A stretch of DNA of 64,000 nt from Orobanche coerulescens (GCA_033398695.1 CM065816.1:135629358-135693357); one strand, 5' to 3'. Positions 1-11,573 are shown, numbered from the stretch's first letter. Numbers and translations: made by a program. The notes: generated by a model from the sequence alone, not told the origin.

Positions 1-687
1 CCTCTAGGGATACGTATTGCCGTGAGTGTGCGTATCGCGAACTGTGGTTAGCCACCCAAGGATGTCCGACGGGGCTCTGCGGGGTACGATGGCCGTGAGT
101 CTCGTACCAACGGTTAACTTTGAATTGTGATTTGTTGGAGATAACGTGTTTTGTGATTGTACATCATAAATATTCCGGAATATAAAATGTTTTCTAAAAT
201 GACTTTTTGGCGCATGTATTCATCTGATTAGAATGTAGTTCAAATGGATTGTACTTGCACTAGCAGTTGTCGCTAACCCCTTAAATGGGGGAAATACTTT
301 TTGTATTTCAGGTATCGATCGTGGGGACAAACGAGCACTTGAGCCGTATGAGGATGATGGGCAAGCGTGATACTGATCAGTAGTCATTTGTTGGTGTTCA
401 GTTCAGTTTATTATTTTTCATGTCTGGTTTTGGGACTTTTGTATTATAAAATTGGTTTAAGTACTCGAGTACTTCTTATTTCAAAATTGTTAATGTTGTG
501 TTCCCGTTTGGGGAATTGGATTGATGTTGGATTCTAATTGTCGAGTTGTAGTCTTTTAATTGGATTGTCGTTTTATTGATGATTGTTTGTCGTTGTTGAA
601 TGTCTTGTTGGTACGTTATCCTGGTGGATTCCACAGTGTGGGGTCCACGGCGCTGTAATATGCCCTGAATGTCTTGGGGGTGTTACG
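1..687 (+). repeat. 5' LTR of element A (3' portion only)
   Basis: Near-identical to 6994-7680. It ends TGTTACG where the 3' LTR ends TGTTACA, and the primer binding site follows six bases later. Confidence 0.93.
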
Positions 688-692
688 GAATA

Positions 693-704
693 TGGTATCG
701 GAGC
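693..704 (+). other. Primer binding site of element A (tRNA-iMet type)
   Basis: TGGTATCGGAGC lies just inside the LTR. It matches the initiator-Met tRNA 3' end (TGGTATCAGAGC) except for one A-to-G change; element B keeps the exact sequence. Confidence 0.85.
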
Positions 705-908
705 CAGGTTTATGGATACCTAGGCTGTCGGTTATTTGGGTCTAGTCGAGTGTCGTTTTTGGGACAGTATCACTGCTATGCCATTATCTCAGTACGCCGG
801 TGCTCGTAAGTTTTCCTAACTTGACTCGTTTCACGTTCTGTTCTATTCCTGTCTTAGTATCTTATTGTGTTTTGCATTTGAATTGTACTTACCCGTTGCT
901 TCTTCAGA

Positions 909-3900
909 ATTCCTGCTGGTAGAGGACGCGAACGCGGTCGCGGATGCGGTAGGGGACGTGGCGCAGCCGGTGTGGCGGCCATGTCCGATCACTTGGGAAC
1001 TGATTCGGCGATGCCTTCCTTGTCGAACAGTGTTCCCCCTAGTTCCGGAGGTCAGCAGGACCAGTCTGCTAGCTCCGGTAATGCACACGAGAATGTTGGA
1101 GTGGCCAACATTTTGCAACAAGTAGCGAACCAGATGACGCTACTGACTCAGGCCGTTCTAGTCGGCCAAGCTAATGCCAACCCGGTTCCGCCTACTGGAT
1201 CCGGCAGTGATAAGCTACTTCAGGATGTGATTCGTATGCGTCCTCCGTAGTTTGATGGTGCTTCCGACCCTTCTGGTTGGGAGAATTGGCTATTCGAGAT
1301 GGAGAAAGTATTTGAGGCTACTAATTGTTCTGAGGAGAGGAAAGTACCCATTGCTCAGTACTTCCTCGCCAAGGAGGCAGCAACGTGGTGGCAAGCGGTG
1401 AAACCGCGTGACCGGGTAGCTACGTGGGCAGAGTTTCGGGATCTGATGGAAGACGAATTCTGTCCATGGCCAGTGAAAGAGGGGAGGATCCGAGCCTTCT
1501 TTGAGGCTAAGCCCCAAGATGTCCCTATATCTCAAGCTATCAAAGACTACAATCAACAGTTGCATTATGTGAGAAACCAAGTCCGAGATGAGCTTGATAA
1601 GATCCGCCACTTTGATATGCGGATGAAACCGAGGGTGCACCACTACATGTATGGTCTGGGGTGCACGACTTTGAAAGATTATCAGAATAAAGCGATGGCT
1701 TACGAGATGTCGTTTTCTGCGACAGAGACGGCAACCGAAGGGAAGAAGCAGAAGACCTCCGGTCAGTTTTCGGGAGGCAAGTCAGGAGGGTATCCGAAGG
1801 CTCAGTCTGGTTCGCGAGTCTTCGGGAGCCAGTCGCCATCAGTTGGTCGAGGAAACGGTTCTAGGTCTGCTCCTACTGGTTCCGTTCGTGGTCCTACGTG
1901 CTTCAACTGTATTCGTCCGGGCCACATGATGAGTGAGTGTGATAGGCCTCCGATTCAGTGTCTTGCTTATGGTCGGATTGGTCATCGTGCTAAGTTTTGT
2001 ACGGATGCAGCTCGGGATCCAGTTACTCAGATATCAGCACCAGCCGCGGGAGAGCCGAGTGTGAATCAGGCACCGACAGTTCCTCAGCCGCAGCAGAGTT
2101 TTGGTAGAGGTCGAGGTCGTGGTCAGCCTTCTAGAGGGGTAGATTCTAGTGCGGGGTCTGTTCCGCCCCGAGTGTACGAGATAAGACGAGCAGGGGATCC
2201 TGACGCGACGGTGGCTACAGGTACCGCCCACATCCTTGATCATCCTGTTTCCGTATTGTTCGATTCTGGTGCTACGCATTCTTTTATATATATGGATTGT
2301 GTGCGTCGTCTGCATATTGATTGCTTGGTTGCGTGTGAACCATTTTTTGTTAAACTTCCTAGTGGGGATAGCATCGTGGGGGATCGTGAGGTTAGAGATT
2401 TTCCAGTGAGTATCGCGGGGAGGGTTTGGCCTTCTAATCTGATTGCGGTAGATATTAGAGATGAGGATTTGATTCTGGGTTAGGATTGGCTGGACCGTCA
2501 TGGGGCGATCATGAATTATAGAACGAGGACTGTTTCGATGTTAGCCTCTGATGGTACCGAGCATTCTTTTGTGGGGCGTAAGCGGAGTATCCAGAGATTA
2601 CTGATCAGCGCTTTGAGGGCGGTGAGACTTCTTCGGGGAGGTTGCACGGGCTATTGGTGTTACGCTTTGAGATCGGAAGAAGGGGGAGTCCAGCTCTCGT
2701 CTATTCCGGTAGTATGTGAGTATCCTGACGTTTTTCCAGACGAGTTGTCGGGTTTGCCGCCGGACCGAGAGGTTGAGTTTACCGTCGATTTAGAGCCGGG
2801 GCAAGCCCCGATTTCTAAGACGCCATACCGTATGGCGCCTGCCGAGATGCTTGAGTTGAAGAAACAGTTGGGAGAGTTGCTAGACATGGGGTATATTCGA
2901 CCGAGCGCTTCGTCTTGGGGCGCACCAGTCCTGTTTGTGAAGAAGAAGGATGGGTCACTTCGTTTATGTATCGACTACCGAGAGTTGAACAAAGTGACCA
3001 TCAAAAACAAGTATCCGCTCCCGAGGATTGATGACTTGTTTGATCAGTTGCAAGGGTCAACCGTGTTTTCGAAGATTGATTTGAGATCTGGGTATTACCA
3101 GCTCCGAGTGAAGGATACCGATATTCCGAAGACAGCCTTTCGGACGAGATACGGTCACTACGAGTTTGTGGTTATGCCTTTTGGGCTAACCAACGCCCCA
3201 GCTGTGTTCATGCAGCTTATGAACAAGGTCTTTATCGAGTACCTCGATAAGTGTGTAGTCGTTTTTATCGATGACATACTGATTTACTCGAGGAGCGAGG
3301 AGGAGCACGCCCGTCATTTGCATATCGTTTTAGATATTTTGAGAACTCAGCATCTTTTTGCGAAGTTCTCAAAGTGCGAGTTTTGGTTACGAGAGGTAAT
3401 GTTTCTCGGTCATGTGATCTCGGCCGAGGGTGTTTGTGTGGACCCACATAAGGCAGAGTCAGTGTTGGATTGGGCACCGCCCAAGAACGTGAAGGAGGTC
3501 CGCAGTTTTCTAGGATTAGCCGGGTATTACCGTAGATTCGTCGAGGGGTTCTCTAAACTGCCGACCGGCCACTCGATTATTACGAAGTCGAGAAGTTTGT
3601 GTGGACCAATGAGAGGCGTAATAGTTTTGAGGAATTGAAGAAGCGGTTGGCGACCGCTCCGCTTTCGCTTTACCGAGTGGTAATGATGGTTTCTCCGTTT
3701 ATAGTGATGCTTCGGGCCAAGGGCTCGGATGCGTACTTATGCAGCACGGGAGGACGATTGCCTATGCTTCCCGTCAGTTGAAACCGTATGAATTGAATTA
3801 CCCTACGCACGATCTTGAGTTGGCCGCAGTCGTATTTGCGTTGAAGATCTGGCGTCATTATTTGTATGGCTCGTCGTGTCATATTTTCACCGATCACAAG

Positions 3901-5601
3901 AGCCTGAAGTACATTTTCACCCAGAAAGAGCTTAATATGAGACAGAGGAGATGGCTGGAATTGATTAAGGATTACGATCTCGAGATCCTCTATCATCCAG
4001 GCAAGGCTAATGTCGTAGCAGATGCCTTGAGCCGGAAATCGGTATCGCTTCGGGCACTTGAGTTACTCACGGCCCAGTCGGGACTTCAGCGAGAGTTTAT
4101 GAGGTTGAGCATTGAGATTGTACTGCCAGAGAGTTCCGGGCAGTTGCGTACTCTTGAGATTTCTTCATCTCTGGTCGATGACATAAAATCGGGACAGCTG
4201 GAGGACCCGATGTTTATTCAGCTTCGAGAGAGTGTAGGGAAGGGGAAAGCCCCGGGATTTGTTATTCATGAGGACGGAGTGTTGAGATTCCGAGGTCGGT
4301 TGTGTGTTCCGAACGACTCGGAATTGAGACAGAGTATTATGCGAGAGGCTCATGCGTCACCTTACTCAGTCCATCCGGGCTCGAGTAAAATGTATAAGGA
4401 TTTAAGAAAAAAATTTTGGTGGAACGATATGAAGAAGGAGGTAGTTCGGTTTGTGGCTAAGTGTTTGACTTGTCAGCAAGTCAAGATTTAGCATCAGCGG
4501 CCAGCTGGGTTATTGAAACCACTTCCCATCCCGGAATGGAAGTGGGAGGATATCTCTATGGATTTTGTCACGGGTTTGCCGAGGACGAAGACTGGTATGA
4601 ATATGGTGTGGGTGATTGTAGACCGACTGACTAAGTCGGCACATTTTCTGGGCATCAAGGATACTTGGGGTCCAGAAAAGTTGGCTCGTATTTTTATCGC
4701 TCAGATAGTGAGGCTTCATGGTACACCGAGGACCATTATTTCAGACAGAGATGGCCGATTTGTATCGCATTTTTGGCAGGCGGTACATAAGGCATTGGGG
4801 ACACAGTTACGTTTGAGCACTTCGTTCCATCCCCAGACCGATGGGCAGTCCGAACGTACCATTCAGACGTTCGAGGACTTGTGGCGCGCGTGTGCGTTAG
4901 ATTGGAGTAGTAACTGGGAGGAGCATTTGGCCTTAATTGAGTTTACTTATAATAATAGCTGGCACGCGTCGATTAAGATGGCACCGTATGAGGCACTTTA
5001 TGGCCGACGTTGCCGATCACCGGTATGTTGGGATGAGCCGTCCGATTTGGTTGGCACCGAGCCGGACCTTGTGTTGGAGACGAGAGAGAAAGTTGAATTG
5101 ATTAGGAAGAGAATGTTGGCTGCCCAGAGTCGACAAAAGTCTTATGCGGATGTTAGGCGTAGACCTTTAGAGTTTGAGGTGGGAGATCATGTTCTGTTGA
5201 GAGTGTCTCCGACGAAAGGAGTTTTACGCTTTGGGAAGAAGGGGAAACTCAGCCCGAGATATATTGGACCTTTCGAGGTATTAGAGAGAGTCGGTGAGTT
5301 GGCATACCGTTTGGCTTTACCTCCGTCGCTGAGTCATGTGCATAGCGTATTTCACGTTTCCCAGTTGAGGAAGTACGTTCCGGACCCGTCCCACATTATT
5401 GACTTTGGGGACGTGGAGATTGAGAAGGATGTTACGTTTGAAGAGAGGCCCGTCAGAATTTTGGAGCGTCGTGACAAGCAGTTAAGGCACAAAACCATTC
5501 CTTTGGTTAAGGTGCAATGGTCGAGGCATGGAGTAAAAGAAGCGACGTGGGAGTTAGAGGAGGATATGCGTTCAAGGCATCCCGAACTTTTTGATTCTTA
5601 A
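909..5601 (+). pseudogene. gag-pol polyprotein of element A (broken)
   Basis: Gag, protease, RT, RNase H and integrase can be followed in order. Visible motifs are the gag knuckle CFNCIRPGHMMSEC, the protease LFDSGATHS, the [12 protein letters not shown] and FIDDILIYS, and the integrase HPQTDGQSER, with a chromodomain-like end (KVQWSRHGVKEATWELEEDM). Breaks: the gag start seen in copy B is ATT here (909); TAG at 1248, where B has CAG; TAG at 2481, where B has GAG; a scrambled stretch with a frameshift between about 3560 and 3740; TAG at 4489. The second gag knuckle reads CLAYGRIGHRAKFC, so one zinc-ligand Cys has become Tyr. The element cannot make a full polyprotein. Confidence 0.93.
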
Positions 5602-5624
5602 GTTTCGGGACGAAACTTTATTTT

Positions 5625-5636
5625 AGAGGGGGAGAA
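5625..5636 (+). other. Polypurine tract of element A
   Basis: AGAGGGGGAGAA directly precedes the TGTAATATCC start of the 3' LTR, the expected plus-strand priming site. The same tract precedes the 3' LTR of element B. Confidence 0.88.
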
Positions 5637-7680
5637 TGTAATATCCGTAATTTTCCATTTTTAGCAGTTTCCATTTTTGGTGTATGTCTATTTTTATCGA
5701 CTCGCTTGTAACCGTTTCGACATTTTGAATCTACTTTGTTCTTGGAGTTTTTCCATTTGGATGAGTTTTAATGATGTTTTCACGAAATTTCGTTTTATGG
5801 CATGTTTTGCCGTATGAACGTTCAATTCTTGTAAAACTCGTTCGTTTTCGTTGTTTCTTGGTTTGTACAAGTTCGTATGATTGAGTTGGTCGTGTTGAGA
5901 CTTTCAGTTTGTAAATCCGACGTCGTTTCGTGATTTTCGGTCATTTGGGCCATTTTTGTAATTTCCTAATAGTTTAGGGAATCTTATTTTCGTTTTCGCA
6001 TTACGGACCCTCCGGTGGTCGGAATTGTATTTTTTTTCAGCGCTTAGCTCCGTCGTCTTGTATGCTTCGCGCCTATATTCCTGGATTCTGGTCTCGTCGT
6101 GCATTTCGTGTTTTATACCCTCGGCTGACTTCACTGCGATGTGACATCGATCTTTGAATCTACATGTAGGTAGCGCACGCTACCCCTGTTACCTTGCGTG
6201 CGCTACCGATGAGCAGTTAGGATACGCTAACTCCCTATTGTTAGCGTACGCTAGCGAATGGTGGCAGTAGCCACTGTACCTATCACGGCCCCGTTAGCGC
6301 GCGCTACACATGACGGTTAGCGTGCGCTAACTCCACTGAATATATAAGTCAGCGGACAGTTTCAGAACAGCAGTTTATTTCTTTTCTCTTCGTTTCTTCG
6401 ACGTGCGACCTCAGAGGCGATTTCCACCGGTTCTATTCGGAGTTCTCTTCAAATTCCATCACGGTAGAATCGAGCCATCATATTATCATCAGCATAATCA
6501 TCATCCATCGTCCGAATTCAAGGTATTTTCGTCTAGAACCCTAACTCGTCAGATTTGGGGGGTTTTACGGGTTTTGCTAATTGGACTCGAATTATTCCAG
6601 TATGTTGTGATATTCCTCATTGATTATTGTTATTGGGTGATTCCCAATCCGTTTTCTCTATTTTAATCCGCGAATTGTTGATACGGGGAGATTTTACGTA
6701 AACCCTCGCCCGTATCGATTGAACGTTTTTGTCGTATCATGTAATCGGGGTTATGGGTGTATTCCGATCGGTTATTATTGTCCGTTGGGACTGAACTATG
6801 TTGATCCTTCGTTTAGGAGAACGATGCTTTCCACCCGGGCCGTTCGTAGTTGTGTTTCACTTCCGTTTCTTCAAGAATGTCTCAAAGGCAAGTACTTTAC
6901 ATTTGTTTACATGTTCTAGTATTTGAATTATGGCTGTATCGTGGTTGTTGTGGATGGTTATGTGTATGTTCACCTAGGGACGGTCCGAGGGGGCCTCTAG
7001 GGATACGTATTGTCGTGAGTGTGCGTATCGCGAACTGTGGTTAGCCACCCAGGGATGTCCGACGGGGCTCTGCGGGGTACGGTGGTCGTGAGTCTCGTAC
7101 CAACGGTTAACTTTGAATTGTGATTTGTTGGAGATAACATGTTTTGTGATTGTACATCATAAATATTCCGGAATATAAAATGTTTTCTAAAATGACTTTT
7201 TAGCGCATGTATTCATCTGATTAGAATGTAGTTCAAATGGATTGTACTTGCACTAGCAGTTGTCGCTAACCCCTTAAATGGGGGAAATACTTTTTGTATT
7301 TCAGGTATCGATCGTGGGGACAAACGAGCACTTGAGCCGTATGAGGATGATGGGCAAGCGTGATACTGATCAGTAGTCATTTGTTGGTGTTCAGTTCAGT
7401 CTATTACTTTTCATGTCTGGTTTTGGGACTTTTGTATTATAAAATTAGTTTAAGTACTCGAGTACTTCTTATTTCAAAATTGTTAATGTTGTGTTCCTGT
7501 TTGGGGAATTGGATTGATGTTGGATTCTAATTGTCGAGTTGTAGTCTTTTAATTGGATTGTCGTTTTATTGATGATTGTTTGTCGTTGTTGAATGTCTTG
7601 TTGGTACGTTAGCCTGGTGGATTCCACAGTGTGGGGTCCACGGCGCTGTAATATGCCCTGAATGTCTTGAGGGTGTTACA
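5637..7680 (+). repeat. 3' LTR of element A
   Basis: Starts TGTAATATCC and ends GGTGTTACA, 2044 bp, with short inverted ends TGTAA/TTACA. U3 holds the palindrome cluster and TATA box listed separately. Family members in the window are the two LTRs of element B and a reversed solo LTR (23899-34327). Confidence 0.93.
6171..6348 (+). promoter_or_regulatory. LTR promoter: palindrome cluster plus TATA box
   Basis: At least five copies or near-copies of a palindrome of the form TTAGCGTGCGCTAA lie here: TAGCGCACGCTA (6171), a half-degenerate copy near 6194, GTTAGCGTACGCTAGC (6240), GTTAGCGCGCGCTAC (6291) and GTTAGCGTGCGCTAAC (6315). A TATA box, TATATAAG (6341-6348), follows the last copy by about 10 bases. 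The position in U3 directly before TATA suggests enhancer elements; the binding factor is not known. Confidence 0.75.
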
Positions 7681-7682
7681 CT

Positions 7683-9941
7683 TTTGCTTACCGACGAATG
7701 CCATTTGGTCTGTGTAATGCACCTGCTACTTTTCAGCGGTGTATGATGAGCATTTTCTCTGACATGGTTGAGCGGTTTTTGGAAATTTTTATGGATGATT
7801 TTTCTGTATTCGGGTCTATCTTTGATGAATGTTTACACCACTTAACCCAAGTGTTGGTTAGGTGTAAGGAGAAGAATCTTGTCCTAAATTGGGAAAAATG
7901 TCATTTTATGGTTAAAAAAGGAATTGTCTTAAGACATGTGATTTATGAAAAAGGAATTTGGGTGGACAAATCTAAAGTTGATTTAATATCCAGTCTTCCA
8001 CCCCCACGAACGATTAAAGAAATTCGGTCATTCTTAGGCCATGCTGGTTTTTACCGTCGATTCATCAAAGATTTTAGCAAAATTTCAAGGCCATTATGTA
8101 ACTTACTTTCAAAAGACACACCTTTCGTATTTGATGATCATTGTCTAAAAGCTTTTAAGACACTCAAATCTATGTTGAGCTCTGCACCTATCATCAAATC
8201 TCCGAACTGGAATCTTCCTTTTGAAATAATGTGTGATGCATCCGACTATGCCGTCGGTGTAGTATTGGGTCAAAGAGAAAATAAATTGCCAACTGTAATA
8301 TATTATGCAAGTAGAACTCTAAATGATGCCCAATTAAATTATTCTACAACTGAAAAAGAATTGATTGCAGTCGTTTTTGCCTTAGACAAATTTCGACCTT
8401 ACTTGATTGGTTCGAAAGTCTCCGATCATGCTGCATTAAAATATCTTCTTTCTAAGAAAGATGCTAAACCTCGCTTGATCCGTTGGATTCTATTGTTACA
8501 AGAGTTTGACTTAGAAATTCGAGATAAAAAAGGTGCTGAAAATGTTGTTGCTGATCATTTGTCTAGGCTAATCGTGAATTTTACTGATAAAGAACCTCCC
8601 ATTAATGAAACTTTCTCTGGTGAACAACTCATGTCTGTTTCTCAAATACCTTGGTATGCCGACATTGTCAATTACCTTGTTACTGGTAACATGACATCTC
8701 ATTGGAATAACCAAGATAAAACAAAAATTTTAAACGAAGTAAAAAAATTCTTTTGGGATGATCCATATTTGTTCAAATATTGTCCTGATCAAATCATTAG
8801 ATAATGTGTGCCAGAACATGAACAACAAAATATCATTTCCTTTTGTCATGATCATGCCTGTGGAGGTCATTTTAGTTCAAAGAAAACGACTGCTAAAATT
8901 CTGCAATGTGGTTTTTATTGGCCAACATTTTTCAAAGATACACATTCATATTGCAGCACAAGTGATAGATGTCAAAGATTAGGTCGAATTTCTAAACGAA
9001 ATATGATGCCTTTAAACCCAATTTTAATTATTGAAATATTTGATGTTTGGGGCATAGATTTTATGAGACCTTTTCCAATTTCTTTTGGCAATCTTTACAT
9101 CCTTGTGGGCGTCGATTATGTTTCAAAATGGGTAGAAGCAATTGCTTGCAAAACAAATGACCACAAAGTCGTGGTAAAATTTTTAAAAGAAAATATTTTT
9201 TCCAGATTTGGAACACCACGAGCAATTATAAGTGATGGAGGTAAACATTTTTGTAATAAATTTTTGAATCATTTATTTAAAAAATATGGTGTTACACATA
9301 AAGTTGCTACTCCTTATCACCCTCAAACAAGTGGACAAGTTGAAATTTCAAACAGAGAAATCAAACATATTCTTGAAAAAACTGTTAATTCTACAAGGAA
9401 AGATTGGTCTTTGCGATTGAATGATGCATTGTGGGCTTACCGTACTGCTTTTAAAACTCCCATCGGAATGTCTCCATTTAGGCTTGTCTTTGGAAAACTA
9501 TGTCATTTGCCTGTTGAATTGGAACATAGAGCATACTGGGCCATAAAACGATTAAATTTTTCATTAGACATGGCTGGAATTCATAGGAAACTTCAACTAA
9601 ATGAATTGGAAGAAATCAGAAATGATGCTTACGATTGTGCAAGGAAATATAAGGACAAAATGAAATTTTTTCATGATAAACACATTTTGAGAAAAACTTT
9701 TTCTCCTGGTCAAAAAGTCCTTTTTAACTCTCGTTTGTTATTATTTCCAGGCAAGTTGCGTTCACGATGGTCTGGTCCATTTATTATTCATACGGTCTAT
9801 CCTCACGGAGCTGTAGAAATTGAAAATCCAAAAAATGGTAATATTTTCAAAGTAAATGGTCAACGGTTAAAACCATATTTGGAATTGAAATCTTTTGAGG
9901 TAGAAGAGATTCTTCTTAAGGACCCCGATATTGTGAATTAA
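7683..9941 (+). pseudogene. Athila-type pol, 3' part: RT (partial), RNase H, integrase
   Basis: The frame opens at the RT segment [17 protein letters not shown], runs through the RT active site FMDDF, then RNase H (DASDYAVG), then an integrase with an HHCC-like zinc region near 8850-8980 and the D,D,E core residues in [17 protein letters not shown] and HPQTSGQVE. It ends in the conserved tail [15 protein letters not shown]. One TAA stop (8802-8804) splits an otherwise open frame between RNase H and integrase. The zinc region reads CSTSDRC where one more Cys is usual. With only one stop visible, the copy is young or recently active, but its N-terminal half is cut off by element A. Confidence 0.9.
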
Positions 9942-10060
9942 TACTCCATTGTGTTTGCCCGGTCAAGTGGAGGATAACGGTACTCTGTGGCTTGTAAAGT
10001 CGGATTTTTCAGTTTCCCACAACAACTGATTTTGTAGATATTTTTTTTTTATTTTAAATT

Positions 10061-10606
10061 ATGGAACAAACTTTGAAAACAATTGAAAAAAGATTTCCCT
10101 TTCTTAGTAAAAAGGTCATTTTGAAACTTTACCAAACCAGACTTGAAAGGATGAGGTTGCTTATGAATAACGGCATACCTTTTGATATTCGATTCATTAT
10201 TGAAGCCAAAGTGAGAATAGCGGGTGAATTCACGGAAACACCAACTAGATTTTTACCAGAGCTTGGAAAAAGTTCATATGCCAAGAAACGGCGAGCAAAG
10301 AAAATCACCGTTTGCTACAAATGTGCTAGGTGGAACTGTGATTCAAGATGTCGATCTTTAAGAATTCCTTCCACAAATAAAGAAGATAAAATTCAGTTCA
10401 TCAAGGATGGTCTGAATAAGGAGAATTTAGATGATATCGAAATTTCTCTTGACACGCATCCTAGTGGACTCGTACATTACGGGATTCGATGTTTGTGGAA
10501 TAAATTCAAACGTAATATGAACAAATGCCTTGGGAATCTGACGTTAAAAGACCCTGTTTGCCAATTTGTAAGAAAACTGGATGGGAAGCTTCTCCCCGAC
10601 TCATAG
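10061..10606 (+). CDS. 181-aa cysteine-rich basic protein, resembling plant-virus nucleic-acid-binding proteins
   Basis: An intact ORF starting 120 bases after the pol stop of the Athila-like element. Residues 75-81 form a basic patch (KKRRAKK), followed at once by a Cys cluster, Cys85-x2-Cys88-x4-Cys93-x3-Cys97, and then the segment IQFIKDGL (111-118). A basic patch followed by a zinc-finger-like Cys cluster and a short hydrophobic/charged block is the layout of the small nucleic-acid-binding proteins of carlaviruses and vitiviruses, several of which suppress RNA silencing. That link is my inference from motif order. The first 65 residues are alpha-rich with no signal peptide or membrane segment, arguing against an env protein. 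Function is unproven; it could be a lineage-specific retroelement protein. Confidence 0.6.
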   Translation: MEQTLKTIEKRFPFLSKKVILKLYQTRLERMRLLMNNGIPFDIRFIIEAKVRIAGEFTETPTRFLPELGKSSYAKKRRAKKITVCYKCARWNCDSRCRSLRIPSTNKEDKIQFIKDGLNKENLDDIEISLDTHPSGLVHYGIRCLWNKFKRNMNKCLGNLTLKDPVCQFVRKLDGKLLPDS

Positions 10607-10720
10607 AAGGCGTTTAAGCCGTTTCTGAACGTAAAATCAGAGGAAGATGTGAGCCACAATCACAACTACTGTACATACATCTGAGTATCTTTACTTTTTG
10701 TCATTTTTTTAGATTTTCTG

Positions 10721-10745
10721 AATAAAAAATGTGATACGCAATAAA
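10721..10745 (+). terminator. Two poly(A) signal candidates after the cysteine-rich ORF
   Basis: AATAAA at 10721-10726 and 10740-10745, 115-140 bases after the stop codon at 10606 and before the next TATA box. This suggests the cysteine-rich ORF ends its own transcript here. Confidence 0.5.
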
Positions 10746-10826
10746 TGCATTCATTATTCTATTGAGTAGTTGAAGCGCAATTAACGCGGTCACAGATTTG
10801 ATAAATCTTTTTACTTTATTTTGCAT

Positions 10827-10835
10827 CTATAAATA
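10827..10835 (+). promoter_or_regulatory. TATA box for the LOG-like gene
   Basis: CTATAAATA lies 82 bases before the ATG at 10917, with a pyrimidine-rich leader between. The spacing fits a plant core promoter with a start site near 10860. Confidence 0.6.
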
Positions 10836-10916
10836 AACATTGCAGTTGTTTCTTTTCTGCATCCCTCAAACTTGTATTCTTTTCATTTTCTCTCTAAGTA
10901 ATTTTCTTTTCCAAAA

Positions 10917-11573
10917 ATGGAATCATCATCTTCCACAAAAAGATTTAACTCCATCTGCATTTTTGGTGGAGCTAGTCATGGGAAAGAGGCTTGCTTTACT
11001 GAAGCAGCCCACAACTTGGGTCGTACCTTAGGAGAAAAATGCATTCATGTAGTTTACGGAGGAGGAAGTCTAGGATTAATGGGACGTGCTGCTGCTTCTG
11101 CCTATATGGAAGGAGTAAAAGTGTTGGGAATCATTCCAAAACCTCTGGCTGGAAGTAAAATCACCGGAGCAACCATTGGAGATGAGTTCAGAGTTGTAAA
11201 TATGCAAGACCGCGTAACTCACATGATAAATAATGCCGATGCCTTTATCACCCTTCCCGGTGGTTTTGGCACTCTTGAGGAATTTTTTCATGTGCTTACC
11301 AGAGCCCAGCCAAATGTTTATACGAAACCAATAGGTCTGCTAAATGTCAATGGTTTCTTCGATGGTTTACTATCTTTCATCAACTACTCTTCTGAAAAAG
11401 GTTTTATTTCTGAGCATGCTAAACGAATCATAGTTGTTGCAACAACACCAGAAGAGGTGATCAAAAAACTTATTGCATTTGTTCCTGAACCAGACCCAGC
11501 TCTAGCTAATATTGTTTGGATGGAAGATTTCATTGTGCGGAAACGCAAAATTGATACATTCCTTTCCCTCTGA
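10917..11573 (+). CDS. LOG-like cytokinin riboside 5'-monophosphate phosphoribohydrolase, intronless, inside a retrotransposon
   Basis: A 218-aa protein, full length for the LOG family (about 200-230 aa). It carries YGGGSLGLMG (47-56), the signature PGGFGTLEE (114-122) with the catalytic Glu at 122, and Arg99 at the place of the catalytic Arg in the usual MHxRK segment; here that reads NMQDRV, so the following Lys is Val. Known LOG enzymes release free-base cytokinin from the riboside monophosphate in the cytosol or nucleus. The start is in good context (AAAAATGG). There is no intron, whereas the classical plant LOG genes I know of have several, so a retrocopy is plausible; however, a divergent plant subfamily with this GGFGTLEE form exists and its intron content should be checked. 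The frame is undamaged, next to a pol with one stop. Confidence 0.88.
   Translation: MESSSSTKRFNSICIFGGASHGKEACFTEAAHNLGRTLGEKCIHVVYGGGSLGLMGRAAASAYMEGVKVLGIIPKPLAGSKITGATIGDEFRVVNMQDRVTHMINNADAFITLPGGFGTLEEFFHVLTRAQPNVYTKPIGLLNVNGFFDGLLSFINYSSEKGFISEHAKRIIVVATTPEEVIKKLIAFVPEPDPALANIVWMEDFIVRKRKIDTFLSL

Larger units (their letters stand above)
1..7680 (+). mobile_element. Ty3/gypsy chromovirus (Tekay/Del-like) element A, 5' end outside window
   Basis: The order is LTR, primer binding site, gag with CCHC knuckles, protease, reverse transcriptase, RNase H, integrase with a C-terminal chromodomain-like tail, polypurine tract, LTR. This is the chromoviral order, and the integrase tail fits the Tekay/Del clade. 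The visible part of the 5' LTR differs from the matching part of the 3' LTR at about a dozen sites in 687 bp by hand count, nearly all transitions, so the insertion is fairly recent. The element interrupts an Athila reverse transcriptase: the base after the LTR resumes inside that coding frame. The target duplication is probably CTTTT (7681-7685), but the left copy lies outside the window. The coding region is broken at several sites. Confidence 0.93.

Noticed and set aside
10061..10606. An env-like protein of the Athila lineage
   Set aside because: No signal peptide, membrane helix or glycoprotein-like Cys pattern; the basic/Cys cluster points to nucleic-acid binding.
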